Source: Sugiyamaella lignohabitans | Lineage: Eukaryota; Ascomycota; Dipodascomycetes; Dipodascales; Trichomonascaceae | Assembly (NCBI RefSeq): GCF_001640025.1 | Contig: NC_031674.1 | Coordinates: forward strand, 2,542,001-2,606,000 | Length of the DNA stretch: 64,000 nt | Direction: 5' to 3' | Shown: positions 8,464 to 18,406 of the stretch, one piece after another | Position numbering within the stretch: position 1 is the first letter of the stretch | How the letters are laid out: the number at the start of each line of letters is the position of its first letter | Translations under genes and position numbers: made by a program | The notes under the pieces: model-generated | Database searches by the model: none | The model's input: the letters and a program-made list of their open reading frames with translations, nothing else | Told to the model about the DNA's origin: nothing

Positions 8464-10644
8464 TCAAATATCCTCGTGAAAGCCAGAGTTCCCTGACTCG
8501 GACAGTTGTTGGCGAGCCTGGTACTTCTTGCTAAGCATGGATTTCTTTCGTCGGTTCTCCTCGTGTCTTTGAAGGACAAGATCATACCAACCTCGAGTTT
8601 TACCTGTGCAATGCGCGAGTGCTACATTGAGTGTTTTCAACCATTCATCTCGTTCCTGTACAGTGTCTGCATAGAAACTTATGGTTTCACCGTCTTTAAA
8701 CTCCATTTTAAAGGCCCGTTCGTCGTAGATTCCAGTGTCATTGCTGTAGTCTACTACTGACACATTACTAAGGTTAATAGTATTTCGAACTTTTTTGGTG
8801 TCTTCATGATGTCCTACCATATCTTTACCCTCTAGTGAAAACCATCTCCGCCTCCAGAAACGACAGTCTCCGCCTTGCTGTGATAGGAACCCGCTAAGAG
8901 ATACATTTCGCGCTTCAGCCATGTTTTTCAGCTCCGCCAAAGCAGCCTTCGTGCTGGATGGAAGTTCCTCGCTCTTATAAAATCGAGGCACGAACATCAT
9001 GGTGACCTGAATGCCACAGATTCTGTACGGATTAACCTTGTCTTCCCTCTTGGCCCATTCGTTGAATCCAGAAAGAATGTACGTCTGCGGTCGTCCATAG
9101 ATCTCGTTTTCAAACTGCGATTCCACTAGATAGGCACGAGTGAACTCACCTTGTTTACCAGTCTTTCCAGCCCATACATCTTTCGGTTGAGCCACTGGAG
9201 CTCGGAGAATAGGCGGTGGGGGTGATACAGATGGCGTTCGTTTGTGTGTTTCCGGAGCTAGTGGCTGCGGACTGACTAGTACCTCGTCTTTTGACTTTTT
9301 AGGACTTCTACTGAACAAACCAAACTTCTTTTTCTTCGGAGAGCTTGGTGGAGTCACACCATTATGTTCAGGAGAAACAGTCGCAACTGAAGCCACTGAC
9401 GGTTTGATGTCGACTGGAGCGATTTTCACTCGTCTTTCAGGAGACGTCTGTCGCGGAGCAGGCGTAGGTACTGGCGGAAGCGGGTCCATTTGACCAAACA
9501 AAGTCAAAACCACATGTAGCTCATCATTACTGACAACAAGTTCAAACTCATGATCAATAGGGATCAAGTTAGTTTCAGCATTATTTTTCAGAAGATCAAT
9601 TGGATATGTCTTGACAGTCTGAAGTCCGTTATCCAAACTGAGTACGAATTTGGGATGTCTCTTCTTGTCCAAAGGCAATTGGAGATCCTTGATCCCGCAT
9701 ATTTTCAAAAAGAGACGGCCTCTGTCGGTTTCGTCAACAGGGTCTAGATCACCTAGGGTAGGAGAAGAATGCAGCATAGGAGACGAAGGTTCGCTTTGAT
9801 GGATATTCTCCTCTGCATCTCCGTAGACAGAATCAGCATCCTCACCAGAAGGAATACCAAGTGTCTCTATCTCGTCACTCTTATCAGGTTTCGATACCAT
9901 GGTGCTAGGCGCTCTTTTCAGCTGCTCAACAATATGGCTATCGTCGTCAAACTTGGACTGTGGTACTAGTGGAGATTTGGCTTTTTCATATGCCTTGTTC
10001 AGTTTTTGGAACACCTGCTGTGAGCTTGGAGCACACACGGTGTCGTGGTTGGAAGTAATTGTGTTCTTTCGGGCCAGCCCTGGAGAACCATCGACTTTGG
10101 CGCTTGGTTTCAAATAAGAGTCTTTTGGATTGGTCTTTACCGGCTGTGTGTTGTAGACAATCGAGTCATCCAGAGCCTGCTGGAACGAGGAAAACAGTTC
10201 AGGGCTGTCCAAAACCGGCAGTTGAATCTTTTCCATGGGTTTGAATAAAGAATCATTGTAAAACTCGGAGCTGCTGACCTCGCTTGGAGAAGAGTTTGTA
10301 GGTGAAGAGTCCACAGTGAGGGCTGGCTGTGGGGATACCGTGACGGAAGTGGCCATTTTCGGTTGTAGTTCTTGGATTAAGTGAGTGTCTGGGTTGACGG
10401 TGACAGGTTTCTTGACACTGACTGCCCCAGACAGTTCGTTCGCTTTGCTGTCAAGAAAATGTGAGATACTTATACCCGGATGCTTGTTCTTATCAATGTC
10501 GAAACAAGGTTCTCCGTCAGTAATATTGTCTGTCTTGGAAAGGTTATGTTTGCTAAGTATCAAGTCAGAACCGTCGAGCTGCGTAATATTCAAAGGGTTC
10601 CTCCTAATGATATAAGTGCTATCCTGCGATGCGGTCCTACTCAT
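8464..10644 (-). CDS. BUD4: Bud4/Int1-type anillin-like bud-neck protein
   Basis: Landmark protein for axial budding and septin organisation at the division site. The 726-aa product has a disordered Ser/Pro-rich N-terminal half, a C2/anillin-like region (RLFLKICGIKDLQLPLD..., about residues 309-390), a basic Pro/Lys linker (KKKKFGLFSRSPKKSKDE), a conserved block (YILSGFNEWAKREDKVNPYR...) and a C-terminal PH domain (about 590-690, with WRRRWFSLEG and DTVQERDEWLKTLN). The last two blocks are the Bud4/Int1 signature. It is about half the length of S. cerevisiae Bud4, mostly through a shorter disordered N-terminus. The start at 10644 is the first ATG of the frame; an upstream exon cannot be excluded. 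It is divergent from INN1. Confidence 0.85.
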   Translation of the reverse strand: MSRTASQDSTYIIRRNPLNITQLDGSDLILSKHNLSKTDNITDGEPCFDIDKNKHPGISISHFLDSKANELSGAVSVKKPVTVNPDTHLIQELQPKMATSVTVSPQPALTVDSSPTNSSPSEVSSSEFYNDSLFKPMEKIQLPVLDSPELFSSFQQALDDSIVYNTQPVKTNPKDSYLKPSAKVDGSPGLARKNTITSNHDTVCAPSSQQVFQKLNKAYEKAKSPLVPQSKFDDDSHIVEQLKRAPSTMVSKPDKSDEIETLGIPSGEDADSVYGDAEENIHQSEPSSPMLHSSPTLGDLDPVDETDRGRLFLKICGIKDLQLPLDKKRHPKFVLSLDNGLQTVKTYPIDLLKNNAETNLIPIDHEFELVVSNDELHVVLTLFGQMDPLPPVPTPAPRQTSPERRVKIAPVDIKPSVASVATVSPEHNGVTPPSSPKKKKFGLFSRSPKKSKDEVLVSPQPLAPETHKRTPSVSPPPPILRAPVAQPKDVWAGKTGKQGEFTRAYLVESQFENEIYGRPQTYILSGFNEWAKREDKVNPYRICGIQVTMMFVPRFYKSEELPSSTKAALAELKNMAEARNVSLSGFLSQQGGDCRFWRRRWFSLEGKDMVGHHEDTKKVRNTINLSNVSVVDYSNDTGIYDERAFKMEFKDGETISFYADTVQERDEWLKTLNVALAHCTGKTRGWYDLVLQRHEENRRKKSMLSKKYQARQQLSESGNSGFHEDI

Positions 10645-11127
10645 ATCAGTTGAGAATTAGCGAATAATTATATCGTGATGGCAAGAGAAAAAAAAAACAA
10701 AAGATTGTGTGGTCCAGGAAATCGGGGGTACTGGTAAAAAGACACAAGTCGAAACGGGAAACTGGAAAGACAATACTGTGTTGGATATGTACAAGTAGCC
10801 GAGACTGTAATTAATTTTACGCAGGTTAAATAATATTCTGCAACAAAGACCTACATCTGTCTCTCTGATCGTGTTATTTTGGCCAATGTTTATTGATATA
10901 TTTCCTGAACGGGTCAATCGCAGCAAAACACACACGGCTGATATGCATCCTGATCTACAGCCAATGCACACCTGGGCCGATCATTACAAGGGTCTCAGAT
11001 CGCGAAAGCGAATCTACTGGCTCTCCACCAAAGTTATTGACATTCCGTTTCCGGACGAAAACCTGGACTACATTTCCGAGTTCCGTTTGTGTGACCCTGC
11101 CGTGTTACTGTTTCTGGGGTCGGTCGC

Positions 11128-11188
11128 TGCCTCCGGCGGCTGGGGCTCCGCCCCAGACCCCGTGGCTCCTCTCGCTTCGCTCGAGTCG
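11128..11188 (+). repeat. GC-hairpin element, copy 6
   Basis: Full-length copy; loop 1 TCC, loop 2 TTC. It is followed by TTGCGTC, which is also found beside copy 12, so the true unit may be a few bases longer than 61 bp. Forms an inverted pair with copy 7. Confidence 0.92.
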
Positions 11189-11290
11189 TTGCGTCGGGAA
11201 TCGCAGCATTTTTTTCGAAAGTAGAGCCTGGTTTGGCTGTGAAAGATAGTGGACCCTGCGTCACACAAATGGCTCGGGACCCCGACGAAA

Positions 11291-11351
11291 CGACTCGAGC
11301 GAAGCGAGAGGAGCCACGGGGTCTGGGGCATAGCCCCAGCCGCCGGAGGCA
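11291..11351 (-). repeat. GC-hairpin element, copy 7
   Basis: Full-length copy in reverse orientation about 100 bp from copy 6; loop 1 ATA, loop 2 GAA. Confidence 0.92.
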
Positions 11352-11477
11352 GACCAACCCCTAGTAAAATCCGTAAATCAAGGAAAAAAGTCAAAATGAA
11401 CCCGAGTCTCGAGCTGGTGAGGCGGAGTTGGCTGCCGCGGCTGTGGTGCAGTACGGTTTAGATCATAGCGACGATCA

Positions 11478-11484
11478 GTAAACA
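11478..11484 (+). promoter_or_regulatory. Candidate Forkhead site GTAAACA
   Basis: Exact core match 211 bp upstream of the INN1 ATG, in the shared BUD4/INN1 promoter. In S. cerevisiae BUD4 belongs to the Fkh/Mcm1-regulated mitotic cluster. A 7-mer can occur by chance. Confidence 0.3.
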
Positions 11485-11694
11485 CAGTTACTTGCACTTC
11501 ACAGCCTTCGAGATTAGTACTGCAAGAACCAGGAACGAGCTGGTTTGAGGCTGATTTTATCTTTTGACACAATTTAGGCTAACTGACGGGTCAACTGAGT
11601 TTACTTTTGTGTAGTGTTTTTTTGACTTGGATCAAGTGGTTATTTATAGATCAGACACGGTTCCACGTGGAGAAAAGCACCAGCATTGGGTCCG

Positions 11695-13909
11695 ATGTTC
11701 AGCTACGAGGCCACTCCTTTTGGTACGCTTGTTGTCATTTTTGGCAAGGCGGTAAGTTTGGTCATTTGTTGATGTCTTGCTTGGTTGTTAGCTAACGAAA
11801 TGTCAGCGTAATTTGCCGAATAGAAGAACTCTTGGTAAACAGAACCCGTACTGTATTGCTCGTGTGGGGCAGAAAGCTGAGAGATGTCCTGCTGATATTC
11901 GAGGTGGTCAATCTCCAGTGTGGGATCACGAAGTCAGATTCGAGGTTTTGGACGTTCCGGATCAGAAGTATTTGAAACTCAGTGTTTTGGACGAGACTAA
12001 TAATAAACCAGAATTGGTGGGTGACTCGATCATTCAACTCAAGCCGGCTTTTGAGAACAAACCCGATGTCGGTTATGATGGCTGGCATGAACTACAATAT
12101 AGAGATAAATACGCGGGTGAGGTTTACCTGGAGATCACTTTCTATCCAAGTAAACCAAGTCTCCCAAGAAAACCCAAAGTCGACCTCGATCATCGACACT
12201 CGGTACAGGGGATGAGACCTGGTAGTGTTGCTAGCGGAAGTACAAGTTTATATGACAGTCTTGGCCCAGCTAGAGCACTTCCTCCTTATCCTGTCGATGA
12301 CGACGACCGGGTTACTGCTGGTAGTTTTGTTGCTAGTTCGGCCAGTAGTATATCTGGCAGTGTTGCTGGCAGTGTTGCTGGTAGTGTAGCAGGTAGTACA
12401 ATGGGCAACCGAGCAAGGCCCATACTTCCAGATTCATCGTTCTCAATGCCTGATCTGCCACATCGACCTAATAGTACTGGATATACTCGCCAAAGTCGCA
12501 ATAATTTGCCCACTCCTGGTAGCTTTACCTATGAAGAGGATAGGCATTCTGATAGCGAAGAAGAATATTATGACAGGAGCTTTGAGGCTGCTAGCTATGA
12601 AGCTTCACCTCCTGGACCTGAAAGGGCAGCTCGCAATAGATTGAGTTTACCTCCACTTCCGCCTCCTCATTCTAGTGCTGGCTCGCAATCATATCAAACT
12701 TCCAGTCAGAATCAGATCAGTGCGGGGTTTGCTAATCTGAGTTTGGCTGGCGCTCCTTCCAATGCAACTAGTGACAGAATGGGTCGTACAGGGCAGGTAC
12801 CGTCGAACCATGTCTTTCCAAATCCTGGTCCTGGTGGCCCCCCGGCCCCCTCACATGCTACCAGATCCAATCCGCTGCCAACGCTGCCAATATTGCCTCC
12901 TCAACATGTTTCTCCCCCACAACAACGGAGACAGACATATCAGCAACACTCACAACACCAACCACAACCACAACAACATCAGCAATTCCAACCAGGCATT
13001 CAACACCAGCAGCTACAACGCCAGCAACAGCAACAACCTCAGCATCAGCAATATCCTGTCCAGACACGACCACCACCGCCAGGAAATCAACAGCTTTCGT
13101 CTCCTCCTGCTACAGTTCCGGTCTCAGTTCCAATTGCCGCTCCTGTATCAACCTCACCATCAGCAGCTGCTATGGCTAGAAACGTCAACCGTACTCCAAG
13201 CCCTAGCAAAGGTAAAAGTCCACACACTGCTTTGCATGTAACCCCTCCTCCTATTAAACCGAATGAGATTCCGCCAATTCCCCCATCTACAGTTTCAGCA
13301 AGACCAGCTTCACCAGTTAGAAAGCCAGTAAACGGTACTGTCAAACGAAAACCAGTAGGCTCATCTCCTGGCAGTACAGCTCCAACCATTAGTCACCGAC
13401 TGTCAGACGAGGATCTCGACCGACTAGATACTCTACCGTTTTCTCCTGAAAGCTATAACAACATTGCCGCTGCCGAAAACAACAATAATCATCCTCGAAA
13501 CCCACTAGTATCGCTACCTGCTAACAGCAGCCGGTCAGGACTCCCTCCGGTGCTTCAAGTGCCACATCATCAATCTCAATTACAAGAAAATGGAGATGAG
13601 GTGCTGGATTTTGCAACATACGCTCCAGAACCTATTCCCCGGAAAAAGGACAAGCCACTGCCACCGTCTGGTGTTGACCCGGGTCTGGCTGGCTACAATG
13701 GAGACGGCCAATGGGTTATCTCCAAACAACTCAATGCAGGCTATGGAGAATCTCTATACAAAAAAATCTCCCCGAACCGGTCTGTCAAACCCTCCAACAA
13801 ACCACCTCGTTTGCCACCCAAGATTCCTCAGGGCATGACCCGCGAAGAGTACATGGCAGCCGAACCTCCTAAACCCCGCGACCCTTTCGTGTACCGTGAC
13901 TACGTCTGA
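11695..13909 (+). CDS. INN1: Inn1/Fic1-type C2-domain cytokinesis protein
   Basis: Couples actomyosin ring contraction to primary septum formation. Exon 1 is 11695-11751 (MFSYEATPFGTLVVIFGKA), the intron 11752-11806 (55 nt; GTAAGT, CTAAC, CAG) and exon 2 11807-13909; 719 aa. The N-terminal C2 domain (about residues 10-130) reads GTLVVIFGKARNLPNRR...QNPYCIARVG, with the Inn1/Fic1 style of C2 loop. The rest is disordered and proline-rich, with many PxxP motifs suited to SH3 partners such as Hof1 and Cyk3, a GSVA tandem repeat (12353-12400), a Gln/His tract (about 12915-13075) and a conserved-looking C-terminal RLPPKIPQGMTREEYM. Longer than S. cerevisiae Inn1 (409 aa). The exon 1 join restores the first C2 strand. 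Confidence 0.83.
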
Positions 13910-13920
13910 ATTGACGGGTT

Positions 13921-13976
13921 TGCCTCCGGCGGCTGGGGCTCCGCCCCAGACCCTGTTTGCTCCTGCTTCGCAGGAG
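13921..13976 (+). repeat. GC-hairpin element, copy 8
   Basis: Starts 11 bp after the INN1 stop, between convergent INN1 and PGA2. Loop 1 TCC; hairpin 2 is a perfect 7-bp CTCCTGC / TTC / GCAGGAG stem (13960-13976). Confidence 0.92.
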
Positions 13977-14169
13977 ATGCCTGGTGATGAGAAATAGTCC
14001 CTGCTGCCGGACGCATCCGCTATTGGGGGCTGACGCTGAAATAGTACTAATCATTAATTATTATATTAAAAATAACATAAACAGACAAAATTTCATATTA
14101 TGCAACCCACCGCGCCATGTTCTATGGACTAAATACACTTTTCGCTTCGTTAGGGTGGTGTTTTTTTCT

Positions 14170-14478
14170 TTACTCGAGCAAATCAGAAACGTCCTCATCG
14201 CTCTCCATATCGTCAACAAAAGTCACTTTCTTGCTATCGCCTCGTTTGTTCAGACCAGCTTTATCGGAACCAGCAACCCCCGTGGCACTGGATTCGTCTC
14301 CAGCACCCTCAGCCTCGATCTTGCTGGCAGCCTCAGCAGCCCGCTTCTCCTGGATCCGCTCTCCAAACTTCACTAGATGGGGCCTTAATACCAGGTAGAT
14401 ACAGATAATAATCACGATACGCAGGTAGTGCTTAGCACTGTAATCAGAAAAGTTCTCGGGAAATCCAAACAGAGCCAT
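14170..14478 (-). CDS. PGA2: Pga2-like small ER membrane protein
   Basis: 102-aa protein with one N-terminal transmembrane segment (about residues 18-33, YLRIVIIICIYLVLRPHL) followed by a basic, then acidic, tail (EERIQEKRAAEAASK-like, ending DMESDEDVSDLLE). The AKHYLRIVIIICIYLVLRPHL pattern fits the fungal Pga2 family, needed for processing of Gas1 and alkaline phosphatase and for ER function. The assignment rests on this short signature. It converges on INN1, with copy 8 between them. Confidence 0.65.
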   Translation of the reverse strand: MALFGFPENFSDYSAKHYLRIVIIICIYLVLRPHLVKFGERIQEKRAAEAASKIEAEGAGDESSATGVAGSDKAGLNKRGDSKKVTFVDDMESDEDVSDLLE

Positions 14479-14853
14479 TTTTCGCGGTTCGTGGTCTCGT
14501 CGTGATTGTCAGGATCCGGCAAGCATGGAACATAAATATTCTGGATCCCGTCATGCATCTGCCGCATGCAGGCGCCGGGGACGTGGGTTCTGCCTCCGGC
14601 GGCCGGGCTCTGCCAGGACCTGTTGTGCTCGCTTCGCGAGCGTTGGACTCGGGCCGTGGATCCACTGGCTGTTGTTGGAGTTGTATTTTTGATTGTGAAA
14701 TGCTCGTTCTGTACGTAGATGCCACTTTTAGGTCTTGCAAGTGACAGGATTCAGTTACAAAACCCAGTTATAGAGCTTCTCAGATTTATATTTATACAGA
14801 TTCAACCTGATGGAATCAGATAATCAGCTGAAAAAAAAATTACATTTCAGGAG
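14479..14853. other. Intergenic region
   Basis: 375 bp between the PGA2 start and the dioxygenase stop, both genes on the minus strand. It contains degenerate element copy 9 and a poly-A run near 14831-14839. No gene is seen. Confidence 0.55.
14591..14641 (+). repeat. GC-hairpin element, copy 9 (degenerate)
   Basis: Hairpin 1 has shrunk to CCGGGCTCTGCCAGG. Hairpin 2 is an intact GCTCGC / TTC / GCGAGC stem (14627-14641). Confidence 0.85.
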
Positions 14854-16037
14854 CTATTTAGCAAGATACTTGTCCTGGACATCGGCATACCACCTGGCAG
14901 CGACGTCCTGATGTGAGTTGATGCGGTTTCGCAAATGCGCCTCGCCAAACTATCGCACAATCGTTAGTATAAAAAGCTCTCAATCCCCACGCTACCGACT
15001 CGAGCGTAGCGAGAGGAGCCACGGGGTCTGGGGCAGAGCCCCAGCCGCCGGAGGCAGCACCACCAACTTACACATGAATATTTCGGGTCTAGAAACTCGC
15101 TGGGCACGTCGACTCTTCTTTTGCCAGCGTCGCTGGGTTCGGGGATCTTGCCGTGGATAAATTTCAGTTGTTCGTTGATGTCTTGTAGGGTGAGGTTGAG
15201 ACGGACCGAGTGGAAATATGGAATGGAGTAACGGGTGGCGCCGTTGGCAGGGGATATGACTCGATGAGTAGTAGCTCCGCATCTGCCACCAGTCAGGGCT
15301 TCGAATCCTTGGGCTATGTTCACAACAAATGAATTGGCAATGGGTGTGGCATCGATCCATTCTCCTTCAGAGTTCAAAACTTGTAAACCACCAACTGAGT
15401 CTTGTAATACAAATGTCAGCATGCCAGAACTGTCTTTATGAGGCCCTACTCCTTGCTTCGACGGCGCATCTGCTGTCACTGGTGGGTATTTCACCAGTTT
15501 CAACCTGTTCATTTCACCTTCAAACTCTTTAAATGAAGTTGGCGGCAGATTGAGACTCTCGGCTACCAGCTCGAGAAAATAACTTGCTAGATGGCCCATG
15601 TCGTCAATATATGTTGTGACAGTATCCTTAAAGCCTGGAACAATGCTGTCGGGAAGAAACAGGCTGGGTCCCTGGATTCGTTTCCATTGCTGGTTCTCTG
15701 TGTCTTCGTTGGTAGTAGTAGTAGCCGACCCGAAATCAAACTGCTCTCTGATATCAGTGGCTCTGGCTGTGATCTCGGCTCCTAGCTTCGAATAGCCCAC
15801 AAAATGAGAATTCGTGACCATATCGATTTTGGCTTTTTCGCTGTCTGGAGCAGCAAACGCCTGTGGTAAAAGACCCATCAGTTTCTCGGTCTCTTGTTCC
15901 AGGCCATGATTCACCAGATACAAAAATCCCACTCGGAAAAGTGCATCCTTAATATCTGCCAGAAGCTGGGTCTTGGTCTGAGGATCCTTGGCCAGGCTGA
16001 TGTCGATAATTGGCAACGATTTAAATGCAGCAGTCAT
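14854..16037 (-). CDS. 2-oxoglutarate/Fe(II) dioxygenase, isopenicillin-N-synthase-like
   Basis: Soluble oxidoreductase of the IPNS/flavone-synthase fold; substrate unknown. Exon 1 15072-16037, intron 14950-15071 (122 nt; GTAAGT, TACTAAC, TAG), exon 2 14854-14949; 353 aa. The N-terminal DIOX_N region begins SLPIIDISLAKD. The iron triad is H200-x-D202 (VGPHKDSS) and H258 (TTHRV), and the oxoglutarate-binding R269-x-S271 lies in ATRYSIPYF. Exon 2 supplies the typical end FGEAHLRNRINSHQDV..WY. Without the intron the frame runs into repeat copy 10 and yields a false C-terminus. Such proteins are common in fungi and often unlinked to known pathways. Confidence 0.87.
14996..15056 (-). repeat. GC-hairpin element, copy 10 (inside an intron)
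   Basis: Full-length copy filling half of the dioxygenase intron, ending 15 nt from the GTAAGT donor. Loop 1 AGA, loop 2 GTA. Confidence 0.92.
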
Positions 16038-16650
16038 TTTTTCTCTTCTGTTTCTATTTTCTCTTTTCTGAAATCACACCCCCTCTCTTCTCCACAAAGC
16101 TCAGCCTATTAGTAATTGGCCACACCCGGAATGATTACACAAACTGAAAATAAAAAATCTGATATCAGTGAATTTTGTCGGTAACCAACTTTAATCTCGA
16201 ATCACATGGTTTGGCGTAATCCTTGTCGTGCTAATAGCCGCATATTCTTGAGGGGTCTGGAATGCCTCCGGCGGCTGGGGCTTCGCCCCAGACCCCACGG
16301 CTCCTCTCGCTGCGCTCGAGTCGGTGCATCTGCGGTCCCTGGATTTCTAGGAAGCTGTTGATGGGAATTGGTGAAGTGGTTTGGATGAGGAAGGGACGAA
16401 TATGTCTGCTCGGAAGGGTGGTCGGACCGGCTGTTGCTGATGCCGGTATGCACCCCAGATTTTACCGCTTCAGCGCTTGCACCTGCTCCGGCGCCTGGAC
16501 TCCCTGAGACGGCTGAGAGTTCCATGCCGATTTCGGCAAAATGATTCATCCATCGCAGATCAGGAAAATGACTTTAAATACTCATCTTGTATATACAACA
16601 ATAGACTCTATACAAGCTGAGAGGTTGGTTTCAAAGCAGCAAGTAGCAAA
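16038..16650. other. Divergent intergenic region
   Basis: Spacer between the dioxygenase (minus) and the mitochondrial carrier (plus), with element copy 11. Frames at 16202-16549 run through the repeat on both strands and look spurious. Confidence 0.55.
16262..16322 (+). repeat. GC-hairpin element, copy 11
   Basis: Full-length; loop 1 TTC, loop 2 TGC. The linker reads CCACGG instead of CCGTGG, so that palindrome has flipped. Confidence 0.92.
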
Positions 16651-17739
16651 ATGAGCGCTCATAAACACTCAAATAACCCTGGGTCAGTTGTTGCTGATAT
16701 CGTAGAAGACGTGCACAAACCGCTACCGCCGCGATACCTAGGTTTTGTAGCGGGCATATTCTCCGGTGTGACCAAGCTCGCAGTGGGCCATCCGTTCGAT
16801 ACTATCAAGGTGCGCCTTCAAACGGCATCCAAATCGCAATTCAAGGGTCCTATAGACTGTGTCTTACAGACAGCAAGGAAAGAAGGCTTAAGAGGCTTTT
16901 ACAAAGGTGCGACTCCACCTCTGGTAGGATGGATGGTCATGGACAGCATGTAAGTCCGCTTCTTCCAACTACAGTTCCTCGCATTCTCACTTCCCATCTA
17001 CCTCTGGAACCGTAGACGCAACGACTCGAGCGCAGCGAGAGGAGCCACGGGGTCTGGGGCGGAGCCCCAGCCGCCGGAGGCACATTGTCCACCACCACTA
17101 ACCGACCACAGAATGTTAGGGTCGTTGCACAATTATAGACGCATTTGCAAGGACACCTTGTACCCGGATGAGAAAGAGCTACCTCTGCTGGCGAAGTCGC
17201 TGTGTGGAGTTCTGGCCGGCTGGACCGTCAGTTTTGTAGCAGCACCTATAGAGCATGTCAAGGCCCGACTGCAAATACAGTACGACGCGAAAACAAAACA
17301 TTTCAGTGGTCCAATCGACTGTGCTAGTAAACTGATAAAACAGGGAGGCATTCGAAACGGTCTGTATAAGGGTCTCTTTGCGACGATGCTGTTCCGTACC
17401 AACTTTCTATTCTGGTGGGGTTCGTACGATGTGTTCACCAATTGGTTCACCAAAAACACCAACATGTCTACTGCAGCAATAAATTTCTGGGCTGGCGGTT
17501 TGGGTGCAACAGTGTTCTGGATTACGGCATATCCATCTGATGTCGTTAAACAACAGATCCTCACTGACGATATCAAGAACCCCAAATACAAGACTTGGAT
17601 GCAGGCTGCTCGTTCCGTATACCACCGAACCGGCTGGAAAGGTTTCTTCCGAGGATTTGGTCCCAGCATTATCCGGTCGTTCCCAGCCAACGCAGCGGCC
17701 CTTGCTTCTTTTGAGGCCGTCATGCGGTTCCTCCACTAG
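16651..17739 (+). CDS. Mitochondrial carrier family protein (SLC25)
   Basis: Inner-membrane metabolite transporter. Exon 1 16651-16949, intron 16950-17111 (162 nt; GTAAGT, CTAAC, CAG), exon 2 17112-17739; 308 aa. The three carrier repeats carry HPFDTIKVRLQ, APIEHVKARLQ and YPSDVVKQQI, the PX[D/E]XX[K/R] signature. The splice join gives VMDSIMLGSLHNYRR. The pattern suggests the amino-acid/carnitine branch (Ymc1/Crc1-like), but the substrate cannot be fixed by eye and no symbol is given. The intron carries a full GC-hairpin element. It converges on the PEX39-like gene. Confidence 0.88.
17022..17082 (-). repeat. GC-hairpin element, copy 12 (inside an intron)
   Basis: Full-length copy in the carrier-gene intron, ending 29 nt before the acceptor and just upstream of the CTAAC branch point. 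Loop 1 GGA, loop 2 GCA. Confidence 0.92.
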
Positions 17740-17862
17740 CTGCAGCTACCCCGCAATTTGAAAAATTCCAGGGTCCCGTCAGGGTCCTCTCATGCATGAT
17801 AAATAGTGCCGTATATAGATTTGTACAGAACGGTATGCAAGGTTACTTGGGGATGCGAGATG

Positions 17863-17916
17863 TGCCTCCGGCGGCTGGGGCGCTGCCCCAGACCCCGTTG
17901 TGCTCGCTTCGCGAGC
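17863..17916 (+). repeat. GC-hairpin element, copy 13
   Basis: Between convergent genes. Hairpin 1 has loop GCT; hairpin 2 is the GCTCGC / TTC / GCGAGC type. Confidence 0.9.
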
Positions 17917-17953
17917 TGCGTGGTGTGTCCAGTTGATTGGACGGAGTGTGATT

Positions 17954-18406
17954 CTAGGTTTCCCAGGGCTTTTTGCGCTCAGCTGCTGTGTGTTGGGATG
18001 ACGCTGTTTCGCCAAGGACTGTGTTGGGAATTTGTTTGATGCCAGGAACTGGCTTGCCTGACATGATGAGCTCCACAATTGCTTGGTAAGATAGTGGATA
18101 TGACTCAGTAGAACCAGCGGCTGAGTTGTCCCTGTTAGTCGAAGGTTCATTGGGGTCAGAATTCGTGGTTGAGCTAGAATTCTCGAAGTTGTGTTCGTTT
18201 TTCCAAGATTCGTATTCGTTAAAATCAATTGACGTGCCTGTTTTCTTGCTGTAGAAGAATATTTTGGCCTTTAGAACGAGACTGTCTCGTTGAACTGAGT
18301 CTGCTGTGTCGGCGGTTGTCAGCAGAGTGTTCAATCCCTGCTGGAATTGCTGGTCTGACTCAAAGTCGTACGCGTCGAATGCTTCGAATTCTGACGCTGA
18401 TGCCAT
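17954..18406 (-). CDS. PEX39: Pex39-like peroxisomal PTS2-import factor (KPWE motif)
   Basis: 150-aa acidic, largely disordered protein. An N-terminal helix is followed by YSKKTGTSIDFNEYESWK, a Ser/Asn/Thr linker, a conserved block YPLSYQAIVELIMSGKPVPG followed by IKQIPNTVL (about residues 106-134), and KPWET at the very C-terminus. This block plus KPWE defines a fungal peroxisomal family (Yjr012c in S. cerevisiae, described recently as Pex39) that works with Pex7 and the PTS2 co-receptor. The name comes from memory of the family; the motif itself is plain. It is divergent from the peroxisomal carrier ANT1, which fits the assignment. It converges on the mitochondrial carrier gene, with copy 13 between. 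Confidence 0.7.
   Translation of the reverse strand: MASASEFEAFDAYDFESDQQFQQGLNTLLTTADTADSVQRDSLVLKAKIFFYSKKTGTSIDFNEYESWKNEHNFENSSSTTNSDPNEPSTNRDNSAAGSTESYPLSYQAIVELIMSGKPVPGIKQIPNTVLGETASSQHTAAERKKPWET

Larger units (their letters stand above)
10645..11694. other. Divergent promoter region BUD4 / INN1
   Basis: 1.05-kb spacer between two cytokinesis genes. It holds an inverted pair of GC-hairpin elements (11128-11351), a Forkhead-type GTAAACA at 11478 and a CACGTG at about 11664. A frame from about 10871 ends inside a repeat and matches nothing I recognise. Confidence 0.55.

Noticed and set aside
10871..11250. 117/118-codon frames between BUD4 and INN1
   Set aside because: They end by translating a repeat element, overlap each other and show no family features.
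16202..16549. 115-codon minus-strand frame
   Set aside because: Its second half is the repeat-derived peptide; no recognisable domain.
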